Below are positions 30,975-41,806 of a stretch of DNA of 64,000 bases, piece after piece. The position numbers and the translations under genes were made by a program. This stretch comes from Letharia columbiana (taxonomy: Eukaryota > Ascomycota > Lecanoromycetes > Lecanorales > Parmeliaceae), in contig NW_023501039.1 in NCBI RefSeq assembly GCF_014066305.1, forward strand, positions 1,488,001 to 1,552,000, written 5' to 3'. The notes beneath the pieces were generated by a model that was not told the DNA's origin, ran no database searches, and worked only from the letters and a program-made list of their open reading frames with translations. Within the stretch, counting starts at the first letter, position 1. Each line of letters begins with the position of its first letter.

Positions 30975-31820
30975 CGTTTCAGCGGGTCTCGAAGATGGAT
31001 CAGAAGAGGCGTTGTGGAGCCAGCTGCTGGCCCCAGTGAACAGGATGAAAGTGGTCGAAGGCCGCACTGTGTGACAAGTAAAGACACGTTTCGTGCGTAG
31101 CTTGCGCAAATCAATCAAATTGATTCAAAGCAAGCCTTGCTGCATTTTTATGGTGCAGTGATGTTGGTGTCATTGGTTCGGCACCAATTTGTTATAGCTC
31201 CGAGGTGGTCGAGCAGGCGGTCTTCTAGCCTTGAAGGTTTGGGATTTTGACAGAACGATGCATGCAAGTAAAATACTGACAATGGCCGTCGACTCATACT
31301 GTTGCGATCCAATGCAAGAGATGTGACCATCAGCAGGGCAATAATGGAGAGCAAATCATTGTCGAGCTACTAGTAGATGCATGCTCCACTTTTGAGTTTT
31401 GCACTAGTAATGATAAATCAAAGTTTTCTCAGCCAGGCGATGCAGGGTCTCACCACAGCCATGTCTTATCGTCACCTCCCAGCCTGGAGCTGTGTCCTCC
31501 ATCTTCACATTCGCTTCTATTCTCTCTGTACAGGTATCACGTACCCATTACTTTGACTTGTAGCATTTCGTCCTTATCACACTGTCCATTCTATTCATAG
31601 AAATTTCACTCGCTTGAAAGCAGGCCCCAACACTGCCCCAAAACGGCGGATCTACGGCTGTTTCGTGAATCCAAGAGCTCCACCGCTCACCTCATCCTGT
31701 CGCTACAACAAAGTTGGCCAACTGCACAGCTCCGTTCTCAAGCTTCCGAATACCTACATCCCTTTGTCACTTTCGCCACTTCACGATCGTTCATAAGCCG
31801 TCCGCGCCGCCCTCGTTACG
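30975..31820. other. Intergenic, no gene recognised
   Basis: Spacer between eL33 and the DUF2406 gene. It holds only short frames; the last 300 bases are CT-rich and probably the promoter and leader of the next gene. Confidence 0.5.
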
Positions 31821-33327
31821 ATGGCCAGAAACCGCAGAAGCTCGATGCTGAGCTTTACGGGCAAGAATAGAAAGACCAGCAGTGGATCGATCCCCAAGGT
31901 TGATGCCGCTGAGACCGCCAAAGAGAAAGCTGCATTCCATATCAACACAAAGGCCGATCCGACCAAAGCCATCAATGAAGCGCAGCCTGGTACGTTTGCT
32001 AAACAAGAGTCAAAGTAGCTCAAGACCTTTGCTGAACCTTTTCAGCGACCCGAAATACCCTCGAGGCCACTACGATTGAATCCATTCGAAGTCTTGAGCA
32101 CCGCGATGCAGATGGGAACGTCATCAGTGAGATACAGGTGGGAATCACTGAAAAGAGCGTTTCTGATGCCTAGACAGCTGATCCCGACCTGTCAAATCCG
32201 ACACGACCCCGTATGGAACGACCACTTGACACCATTCGGTCCTTTGAGGCGGCTATAGATGGATCATACAATCGGAGGGCCTCTTTCAGAGCTGGTACGA
32301 CATACTGCCTACAAATGATAAGCCTGGAAATTACAAAGCTGATTGGTGTGTTCCACAGAGTCGACGAACCCCATGAGCCTTCAGAATAATCGTCGAAGTG
32401 GCTTTTTCTCAGGTGAGACCCCCAAATATGTTGCATTTCATATCGCGCTTGTTGAGCGGTGGCTTTTCCATACGAAACATTTTCCATGAATGCCTCGTGA
32501 AATTTATGCAATGTTTGCAACTCGGTCTTCCAAGGGCCGCGCGTTGGCTCTTTTTTCTTTCCCTCTTTTTTCTTGGGCGGCTCCTTGGCCACGGCGATCT
32601 CCCGGAAATTCAGATCCTCGAGCTAAAAAGCTTACTTGCTCCAATGCATATTTTAGGCTACCAAGCTCAGCAACAAAGATCCCCAGCTGATGGTGGAGGG
32701 TACTATGGCAATCGCATGAGCCACAGCAGGCCTGACAGTATCATGGATAATTATGGAAATGCTCCAAACCAGCATGGCAGTGGCCGTCGCTTCGGCCCTC
32801 GAAACCACTCAGATCCAGCTTTGTATGGACACAACAATACCCAAGGCGTTTATCCTTCGCATGGACATCAGCAATCTTACGACACAGTAGCATCAGCATC
32901 CAATGGAAGCCACGCAACTGATCAGTGGGGCAATTCCACTGACCCCAGCAGCGAGAATAGCTCCATTGATAGAGTTCAGACAGCCCCCAAACCGGACCTT
33001 GGTGAAGCTTACGGCTTCAACGGATTCGGAGGAGCGCCCCAGATCCAAGGTCCGATCTTGGAGGAGCATGGGCACGGCGCTCCAGGGTACGGGCATCCTG
33101 GATATGGTCAATCCCAGGTTGCAGCTGGCAATGGCCATCCATATCAAGGCAACGGGGCTCCCGCCCCACCACCGCATGCACCTCCCAAAGACGCTGGACC
33201 AAGGGTTCCTATCAAGCTAGGGAGTTCTGCAGTGGGCATGAGATCTGCAGTGGGCAGCAGGTCACCACCGGCCGTTGACACAGACAAACGCAAGAGTTGG
33301 CTCAAGAGAAGATTTAGCAAGGGTTAG
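31821..33327 (+). CDS. DUF2406 family protein, function unknown
   Basis: Fungal-specific family with no agreed biochemical role. Exons 31821-31989, 32046-32126, 32178-32294, 32359-32412 and 32657-33327 give 363 aa; introns are 56, 51, 64 and 244 nt. The conserved N-terminal part is clear: RSSMLSFTGKN, KADPTKAINEAQP, SIRSLEHRDADGNVI, DPDLSNPTRPRMERPLDT and IRSFEAAIDGSYNRR. The rest is Gly/Tyr/His/Pro-rich and low complexity, ending in a short basic tail (RKSWLKRRFSKG) that could bind membranes or acidic partners. The long fourth intron is CT-rich, and another frame through it (32398-32656) looks open by chance. I infer that the protein is a disordered cortical or signalling adaptor, but the sequence does not prove it. 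Confidence 0.85.
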
Positions 33328-33671
33328 ATTGTTGGCAATGATGAGACGAATGGCTGAAAGCTTCGAGTGTCTCAGAAGAGCATTTTCCGCCAGTGGGGTT
33401 TGCCTCAGTATACATGAACAGTAATGCTTAATGGAATGCGCGCTGCGTTTTCACGAACAGCATGGAAGGCGTCATCGGTTGGGTTCAACAGCAACAGCTT
33501 GTCAATAATACATAGCGGTCTGGATGAGGTTGGCAAGACTTCATGCAAACGGTAAAGAACGCATGGTATGAGCCATGCTCCTAGCGCTTGAGAAAGCGGT
33601 TCATACGCCATGCTAATAACCTTCACCTTCTCATATCCGCATTCATGTAACAGTAGTACATAGCAGTACAG
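33328..33671. other. Intergenic, no gene recognised
   Basis: Spacer between the convergent DUF2406 gene and VMA21. It holds only short frames. Confidence 0.55.
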
Positions 33672-34143
33672 TCATTCTCCCTTCCTGGCCTTTTCCTCAG
33701 CAGCTAGTTTCTCACTCTCATCCTCTCTCATAGCGACGATGACATATGCTATGAGTACCATATTTGCCATGAAAGCAGCCGTTGCTCCTGCCCATGTCGA
33801 TTTGCCTGTATTGTCGTATGAGTAGGTGTCTTCCACCACCGTCTAGAAGGTGTAAGACCGACCTCGAAATATAGTGTTGAGAGTCAGGAAGTATGTTCCT
33901 ATGGGGCCTGCTATCATTGCCAGAGTGAACCCCAAGAGCTTGTATATGACAGCTCTAGAGCAGAATTGTCAATGTCATCCACACATACTCGACACTGTCG
34001 AATTATTTATTAAGCAGTAGAAGGATAACCCACGTAGGAACCGCAGGAGTGATGTTTGATTTCTCCGATGCATTAGGAGTGTTGGTCCTTTCATCTTTGT
34101 CAAACAGATTCTCTCCAGTAGATACGATCCTTCTCGAAGTCAT
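33672..34143 (-). CDS. VMA21: VMA21, V-ATPase assembly integral membrane protein
   Basis: ER chaperone needed to assemble the membrane sector of the vacuolar proton pump. Exons 34143-34034, 33954-33863 and 33805-33672 give 111 aa; introns are 79 and 57 nt. The sequence starts [12 protein letters not shown] and NITPAVPT, then has two transmembrane segments: [22 protein letters not shown] and [20 protein letters not shown], with TLNTIFRG between them, the classic VMA21 layout. The C-terminus ([14 protein letters not shown]) carries lysines; yeast uses a dilysine ER-retrieval signal, which is not exact here. It is divergent from FUN30, with 194 bp between starts. Confidence 0.93.
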
Positions 34144-34337
34144 TTTCGCAGGAAGGAATGTATTGTCTTCAGAACCAAGCCCACCGATAAATGGCGCGTC
34201 ATGGCGTCTGTCGCGCTCACTCGCGTAGAGTGTTTTGGCTTGGCACGTTTTTGTTTGAGCAAATGAGCGTCTCTGAACAATTACCAAATCTTGACAACAT
34301 CTACATACTGTGGTTAATCCTTACCCAATCCAGCACC

Positions 34338-37300
34338 ATGGATTCTGTCGAGGATACGCCCGCAAAGAGGAGGAAGTTGGCCAAGGGCGACGCCTCAAGG
34401 AGTCAAACATACGACTCTCAAAACGACAGTGGCGATGATATCTTCGCGGACTACGAGACAGTCGCCACGGTCCCTTTAGCAGCAAAGCCCATTCCCACCT
34501 CACAAAATACAGCCGACATAATCTCTTTGCCCCCCATGTACGTCACACAGCCGACGCAGATAGTCCGCAAAGCTACCCCTGTGCAAGAAAGCAATGGCCG
34601 GAAGCCTTCCATTGTTCAGGTGGCAGCTTCTTCGCCCGCACGAAATATATCTCCCAGTCCTGCTACAAGCAAACATTTTGCACGGGGGAGACTTGCGAGT
34701 AGTATGGCACCCGCTGGAACCGCATTTCAACCTCCGAAGGGTGTAACAAAAGCTCCTGCGGCCACTATCGTGGACATTAGCGACGATGAGCCTTTTCTCC
34801 GAGGCGCCTCATCTGACGACGAGTCAGAGTCAAGACGCAGAGGAGATATCAAGCCTTCCACCTTCACGCATTCGGGCCAAAAACATGGCTCAAAGGCTAC
34901 GAAGCCTGGCGGTAGCTTCAAGGATATTTTGTCGAACTCCTTCTACAAACCTCTCGAAAGTACCGAAAAGCCTAATTCTCAAGGGTCAACGCTTTCAGGG
35001 TCAGTGTATGATCAGCGAAATCGAAATGAAAAACAGACTACGTCTCGTATCGGCACTTCCTTGAAACGATCGGCCGACATCATGGCAAATGCGTATGGGG
35101 CCACCAGTAGAGCACCCAAGCAAGTCAAACAGACAGGTCCGGCAAAGGCTCTGCCAGCCACCGAACTCGACATTGATGACATAGAGGACTATCAATTGCG
35201 ATCTAAGATTAGTCGTATGCGGCAAATTCTTCCTCACCATGGGGTACGGGCGTGCAAAGGTGCGTTGGAGCGAAAAAAGTACAATTTTGATGATGCTATG
35301 GAACTTCTAGCATCTCAAGAGACTCGTACGACGCAAATTTATCATGCAAGCTCAGATGGCGAAGATCCACTATCCAGTCAAGTAGCTCCAAAAAAAGCTC
35401 CGGCCAAGCAACAAATCAAGGCCCCAAATCTGAAAATTCAAGATAAATGGACCGCTACACAAGCACGCAGTATTCAAGATTCCCCTCCCCTCATAGCTAC
35501 CTCACCTACCGCTATTACACCAAAGCCTAGACGACGGCTTGTCCAGGGTCGAAAACAGCAGTCATCCCCGGTCGCAGTACTAAAGCAGCCGTCTCCTGTT
35601 TCGTCCTCAAGAAATGCTACACCCGATCCAGATGACTCCGATTCAGGTGTGGGAACCGGCATTGATTCTGAGCTGGATCACAGGGTTCTCAATTTCTTTA
35701 ATACATGTTTGATTCCCGATCTCGTTGATCTAGCTGGTGTTACATCAGACGTTGCATCTGTACTCCTATCTCAGAGGCCCTTTGAGTCGTTGGACGATAT
35801 TCGTCAAGTGTCAAGTGATATTCCAGGGAAAACAAAGACCAAGAGAAAGACGGCACGCAAACCATTTGGGGACAAGATCGTTGACAAATGCTTGAACATG
35901 TGGACAGGCTACGAGGCTATCGATGAGCTTGTCAAACGATGCGAGGAGTTGGCAAAGCCGGTGAAAGAAGACATGAAAGGCTGGGGTGTCAATGTATTTG
36001 GTGCAGCAACGGAGGGTGAACTTGAGATCGTCAGCTTTGAGCCGGATATTTCTCCTCGAGACTCTGCTATCGGCACGCCGAACAGCATCGTAGTTTCGGA
36101 TGAAGAAGGGGATTTTAGAAAGACTCGAAGGAATGCGTTCTTTCCACAGCCTTCGATTATGGCAAAAGGTATACAGCTTAAGGATTATCAGGTGCGTTCG
36201 TTCCAAGATTGTTCGCTCCCGTTAAGTTCGCCAAAGGGAAGGCTGACTGTGTATCTACCAGGTGGTGGGAGTCAATTGGCTTTCTCTGTTGTTCGAGCGG
36301 AAACTATCCTGTATTCTGGCCGATGATATGGGGCTGGGGAAAACATGTCAAGTGGTAGCTTTCCTTGCTCATTTGCTTGAGAAGGGGATCAAGGGCCCTC
36401 ATTTGGTCGTTGTTCCGGGCTCTACACTGGAGAATTGGTTACGAGAGTTCTCGGTGTTTTGCCCTAAGCTCCATGTCATGCCATACTACGCCGGCCAGAA
36501 TGAGCGACCCGGGATTCAGACCCAAATCTTGGACAATTTAGACACTCTCAATATCGTCGTCACGACATACACATTAGCCAAGACAAAGGACGATAACAAA
36601 TTCCTCCGGAAGCTGAAACCTGTAGTCTGCGTATACGATGAGGGTCATCTTCTGAAGAACAGCAAATCGGCGGGCTATGAAGCCCTTATGAGGATTCCAA
36701 CACACTTCCGTTTGCTTCTGACAGGGACACCTTTACAAAACAATCTCCGGGAGCTTGCCTCCCTGCTGGGGTTCATTCTGCCTTCAGTCTTCAGCGAGCA
36801 TCATGAGGATCTTGAAGCCATATTTAGTCATAAAGCCAAGACCACTGACGATTCCCACGCGGCATTACTATCAAACCAACGCATCGCTCGGGCGAAGTCC
36901 ATGATGACGCCGTTTGTGTTAAGGCGGAAAAAGCACCAGGTCTTGAAGCATCTTCCGGCGAAAACCCGAAGGGTCGAGTATTGCGAACTGTCCAAATCCC
37001 AATCTGAGACATATGCGATGGAAAAGGCTCGAGCACTTCGGGTCGTCACAGCGAGGGCCGCTGGTGAAAAAACTGGTAACGAGACCGCTAACATCATGAT
37101 GGCTCTTCGAAAAGCCTCCATTCACCCATTACTGTTTCGTCGGCTCTACGACGATAGTATTATTGCAAAGATGTCCAAAGCATGTCTAGGAGAGCAGGAG
37201 TACGAGCATTCCAACGTTGAATTTGTTTACGAAGACATGGAAGTCATGACGGACATGGAACTTCACCGATTTTGTGAGCATCATCCCCGGACTATGACCA

Positions 37301-37973
37301 GATTCCTTCTTCAAGACAATCCATGGATGGATTCCGGGAAGGTCAGCAAGCTGGCTTCACTCCTCCGAACATTTAAACAGAATGGAGACAGGGTCCTCGT
37401 TTTCTCACAGTTTGTCATGGTCTTGGATATCCTCGAAGCCGTCATGGAAACCTTGGCAATGCAATTCTTCCGACTTGACGGGTCAACTCCCATGGAACAA
37501 CGTCAAGACATGATCGATCAATTCCACGAAGAGGAAGACATTACGGTTTTTCTCCTTTCAACAGGCGCGGGAGGCGCAGGTATCAACCTTGCTTGTAAGC
37601 TGATCTCGGGGATGGTTCGCTTGAAATGAATACTGACTTTGGGAAAGGTGCCAATAAAGTCGTCATATTCGACTCATCATTTAACCCTCAAAGTGATCAG
37701 CAAGCGGAGAACAGAGCCCATCGTGTCGGCCAAACTAGGGAAGTCGAGGTAGTTAGACTGGTGACAAAGAATACGATCGAGGAACAGATCCATGCTTTAG
37801 GCGAAACGAAATTGGCTCTTGATGATCGTGTGGCTGGAGTCGTTGCCGACGAAGTGGATGGCAAGAAAGCCGGGATCGCCGCCGAGAAGCAAGGAGCAAA
37901 GATAGTGGAGGAGATGATGTTAGGAAAAATGGAAGAGGAGTTGAAGGTCGGGGGCGAGACGTTGGATATCTGA
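34338..37973 (+). CDS. FUN30: FUN30-type SNF2 chromatin remodeler
   Basis: ATP-dependent nucleosome remodeler (SMARCAD1 / S. pombe Fft3 group), which acts in heterochromatin maintenance and DNA-end resection. Exons 34338-36191, 36262-37594 and 37648-37973 give 1170 aa; introns are 70 and 53 nt. The N-terminal 600 residues are mostly Ser/Pro/Lys-rich, with a CUE-like ubiquitin-binding helix bundle at about 275-320 (ISRMRQILPHHGVRACKGAL). The SNF2 ATPase follows: KDYQVVGVNWL, Walker A DDMGLGKT (Lys 645), DEGH box near 744, LTGTPLQNNLREL. The helicase C half has VFSQFVMVLDILE, RLDGSTPMEQRQ, LLSTGAGGAGINL and QAENRAHRVGQTREVEVVRL. The ATG at 34338 begins MDSVEDTPAKRRKL; the frame is open further upstream but overlaps the VMA21 promoter. 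Confidence 0.95.
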
Positions 37974-38699
37974 TTGAGCAGCACAGCAGGTGACAGGAGT
38001 CCCTCAGGGTAAACCTCAATGTGAGATTGCAACGTGTACTCGGATGTACTCGCTCATGCGTTGTTAATGCTTCAGCCGTCGTACCTAAAGAGAAATAGCT
38101 GCTCATGGATGATGTCTCGCTTTGGGTCAGGGTTCAAGATATCCTCTTCGGCGCTTCGAACACAATGGAAGACGACTTAAGATAGCTATCGAAGACAGAT
38201 CATAGCATGCTGGTGCTATTGTAGCACCTTCTCATTGTTCCAAGGGGTTACCTGTGTGGAGCACGACCCTCTGAAAGAGGGACGTATCACAACGTGACAT
38301 CCGAGGCCACCCTAACCCAAGCTCCTGAAAGATGTAGGGTATGTTACCCCTAGTCGTATTGAGTGGTACTCATGTTTCGACATGAACCCAAAATGTTACT
38401 CTGCAGATGCTGCCATTGCCAGGAAGCTCAGGCTATCTACGACACGAGCCTCTTGAATCTTGGCATTTATATCTACTACTATAATGGACAGTTATAACTC
38501 CAAAGTAGTTGACTATGCTACAAAGAAATTGTAAGACTTATCACACGTTGACATGAAGAGTTTTCTGCACCGAAAAAAAAAATCAATACTAGTACACAAG
38601 GCGGTCAATTGAGTGAAGAGGCTTAGGCCGCCGATTACACGAAATTGCGACGACGCTGTAGTGCGAAATCTTCAATGGCTATAGAGAGCTATCAGAGCT
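37974..38699. other. Intergenic, no gene recognised
   Basis: Spacer between the convergent FUN30 and Rdx genes. An A-run lies at 38574-38582; no gene seen. Confidence 0.5.
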
Positions 38700-40213
38700 T
38701 CATTTACAGTCTTGAGAAGCCTCCCCTCCCCCACGGCTTTTCTCCTTTTGTTGCTCTTCATTTCCGTTATCCTCGGCGGCAGCGCCCCTTGCTACAGCTG
38801 CATCAGCGTCTGTAGCTATCGTCCGCTCCTGATCGTCATTTGACGCCTTGAAGATGTTAGTCGAGGACGTTGTTCGACAATGTTGCTGAATACTTTCCTC
38901 GGCCTTCTCTGTCGAAGACTGGCCGGTCGACACGGAAGAATCTTTCTCGTCCGAAGCTGACCCAGGCTTCTGCCCGTTGTGATCGCGATCGACGTGACCT
39001 AGATCACGATCTGGGTCCACAACATTGCGGACCAGCTGTTTGAGGTTCTTTACTTCTGTGAGAAAGAAGCACAGGGTTAGCTAGAGTGATACATGTACCT
39101 TTACCTGGTTTGGAAGGCTCAGTGCTTAGGGATTCTCGAATGGCGTGAAAGAAATAGAAGTTTTGGCGGGCAAAAAGGACGGATACCGATCGTATTGACG
39201 ATGGGCACGAACGTCAAAGAATAAGGCTTGTCTTATAGATTTCAAGAAGAAAGAGAGTACCCTCCAGCCCCCCCCCCCCCCAAAAAGTTGAAGAAGAGAC
39301 ACAATTGAAAGGGGGAGAGGCACTGGGCACTGATCACGTAGAAATAACGAAGAGGACAGATAGAATCTTTGAGGACGTACCGGGAAAACCGCCTTCAGCT
39401 CTTCGATCCCAGAGTCGAGCCGTTTGGGTAGTAGGAGGTTGTCCATTGAGAGCTTCTTGATTTGACTGTGTAGATGCATAGATGATATCTATGGTGAAAA
39501 CACCACCCTTTGCGGGAATGAGCGAGACTTCGCCCAGGGATGTGGAGAACGTCGAGAGAAGTTCTTGGGCGAACTAAACAAAGTGAGCACGAGTAAGAGT
39601 TAGGAGGAGCATGTAAATTTTGAGAGTCATCAAATTTGAGAATTGGGCGGCATTTTTTCCGCAGCATCAAATTGCATAGTTACGCATAGCGGAGCAAACC
39701 CTTTCATAAATATTTCTGACAGTAGAATCGGAGGTACCATGTTCTTGGAAGAAGAGACCTGTACAACATGATAACTTTGACGTTCGAAATATGAGAGAAA
39801 AGCCTGTGGTTGCTGGCACTTTTTACCTGGAAGAAATACAATTAAATCCCAAAGTGTTTGATATTATGCTGCCACTCCGGGAACAAGTCGCGAATCAAGT
39901 AAGTATGGAGGAAGAGACTCCCAAGTTCGAAAGCAAGATACTCGATGACTGCAAAGAACGGGCATCTGACGTACGTATGCCGCACGAAGCATCCATTTGC
40001 ATCTATATGATTTCGGAGTCAGCATAGCTCTCTATTAGGATCAGATCTGAGTCGTAGAAAACGCTCTGAAATGTTTAACTCCAAGACGCTGTACGGGTCA
40101 GGGAGCAACGGCATTATGGCTCGGAAAAGAAAACTTAACTGAGTACAAAATCTGATCGTAATGCGAGGTAAATGCACAGGGGCTAGGGATTCTGCCTCAG
40201 GCGCAGATTCCAT
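38700..40213 (-). CDS. Rdx / SelT-SelW-like thioredoxin-fold protein
   Basis: Fungal member of the Rdx family (selenoprotein W/T/H-like, redox-active CxxC instead of CxxU). Exons 40213-40140, 40002-39975, 39573-39381 and 39055-38700 give 216 aa. The first join gives RFCTQCKWMLRAAY, so the CxxC is split by an intron. Next come FAQELLSTFSTSLGEV, IPAKGGVFTIDI, LWDRRAEGGFP and EVKNLKQLVRNVVDPDRDLGH, which follow the family. The C-terminal about 100 residues (Ser/Glu/Asp-rich) are an extra disordered tail. Exon 2 is only 28 nt. Introns are 137, 401 and 325 nt, long for this window; the first carries the introner-like 3' block. Its biochemical role in fungi is not known to me. Confidence 0.85.
40003..40139 (-). 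repeat. Introner-like intron, diverged (Rdx intron 1)
   Basis: A 137-nt intron. GATCCTAATAGAGAGC and GCTGACTCCGAAATC near its 3' end match the TRM61-like intron at 24765-24911; ACATTTCAGAGC lies inside it. Confidence 0.65.
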
Positions 40214-40902
40214 ATTGGACAATTGCTCGTGTGAAAAGACAATTGACAGGGAGGGACTCTATACCTTCAACATCAAGTGGTGAGTGTGAATGTGAGTAGT
40301 TGCTTCTTGCTAAGTTTTGATCACGTCATACTACGACTTGCAACTTTACAACATTCACGAGCTCCAAAGTCTTCGTTGCCGTTACATTTATCAGGCTTGC
40401 TATCTACAAAAGGCTCAGGCTCAGGCTCAACGATGGTTCGCCGTAGATTTCGACATGTGGTACATGTGCGCTTTGCTCCACCACCGAAACCAGCCATTAG
40501 CACGTATTATAGGCTGCGAGGACATACAGAGTAGACACATAAGAAACCTTTGCTGTTACACGAAAACCACCATCCATACAAAGAAAGCAAGGAGCATGCT
40601 GGCCCGGGTCAGTAGATGTCATATCCACCGTCATCCTGCTGGTACCAAGTTGCGTTGGAGAATGGACGTTTTGGTGCCAAGGCAAATGCGACTCCTCCGT
40701 AAGACAAAGATGTGACGGCCACCAAACGACTGATTCCATCCTGATTTTGCTTTTTCCTATGCCCATGCTTAATGTGAGGCGCCCAGTGAGAATTGGTCCG
40801 CTGTGTGACGGATTGTCGTAGTCGAGGTGTGGGAAGAGAAAATGGTATCGAGAACAGATGCGAAATAACCGTAGAACGCCAGGTCGAGCAAAGAAGCCAG
40901 CT
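40214..40902. other. Intergenic, upstream of the Rdx gene, no gene recognised
   Basis: Frames at 40317-40715 plus and 40497-40943 minus run through it but resemble nothing; the minus frame overlaps the last G-gamma exon out of frame. Confidence 0.5.
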
Positions 40903-41350
40903 TCACATGATCGTGCAACAGCCTTTTGATTGTTGTGGTGCATATGGATCTTCGCGCTTGTCGACCTGAAGATAGCCGAGTGACGTTAGCGAGTCAAATT
41001 ATCCCAAAAGTCGCGAATGGTCAACGCGCCATTGACGACAGCATGGTGTTGATTTGTACTCACCGAGCCCCACATGGAGGGGACCATGAAATCCTTTGTG
41101 TTTGTGCAGTATTGTATTAATCTGGGGTGAGAGATTAAGATTAGTTTTGCTGACGACCACACTCTGTCGCAAAAGGAAAGGAAGGCATCACTCACGACAT
41201 TGAGGCTTCTGACACCTTGATCCGGGGTCGCTCCAAGTCTTCTCTCAGCCGCGAGTTGAGCTCATTCAGGCGACGGAGCTTCAGATCTGCCATGGATTGC
41301 TTCTTGTTCTTGACGTCTCCCCCAGCGCGGATCTCGTAAGCCGTTGGCAT
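40903..41350 (-). CDS. gpgA: Heterotrimeric G-protein gamma subunit
   Basis: Partner of G-beta in pheromone, nutrient and developmental signalling, anchored to the plasma membrane by a lipid. Exons 41350-41196, 41121-41064 and 40965-40903 give 91 aa; introns are 74 and 98 nt. The start is [20 protein letters not shown], followed by the helix [50 protein letters not shown] and the CaaX end GCCTIM. The double cysteine before TIM fits prenylation with a neighbouring palmitoylation site. Length and every segment match Aspergillus GpgA-type proteins. It is divergent from eIF3a, with a TTC-repeat tract in the shared region. Confidence 0.94.
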
Positions 41351-41806
41351 CTTGTCAATTGAGGCGCTTGCCCGGGCGCAGCTTCAAGATATAAGAGAGA
41401 ATCGGGTGCGATCAGTGTAGCTGATGATTGATAATGATACTGAGCGTCGCCTTGATGATTTTCTTCTTTGCACGGAGATGGCTGCTTCTTCTTCTTCTTC
41501 TTTTTCCTCTTCTTCTTCTTTTTCTTCTTCTTCTTCTTCTCACACGGGTGAATGGTGACACTGAAATTTGCGGTAGTCAGTGGGTGCGCCAATTGGATGC
41601 CTCCAAGGCTCATGCCTATGGGCACTACTTAGTCACTAGCGGGCCGCTAAAGTCCTCCACACAAAATCTCATCTTGCCGAGCGTGCCTTGAAAACGGTCA
41701 GACTTCAGCATCATCATCATCTTCATCATCGAACGGCATATACACATCTTTCTTGACTGCCTAACAGATTGCACTTCTGTCAAGCACTCAAGAGAGGCCG
41801 CCCAAG
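41351..41806. promoter_or_regulatory. Divergent promoter of G-gamma and eIF3a
   Basis: 456 bases. It contains a pyrimidine tract of TTC repeats at 41484-41541 and a short (CAT)n run at 41708-41733. Confidence 0.5.
41484..41541. repeat. TTC-rich microsatellite
   Basis: A nearly pure pyrimidine run of CTT/TTC units. It produces a false lysine-rich open frame on the minus strand. Confidence 0.95.

Noticed and set aside
32398..32656. Open frame preceding the last exon of the DUF2406 gene
   Set aside because: It is intronic: the conserved reading needs the donor at 32413 and acceptor at 32656.
41281..41625. Minus frame with a long lysine run
   Set aside because: Product of the TTC microsatellite; the true gene there is G-gamma in another frame.
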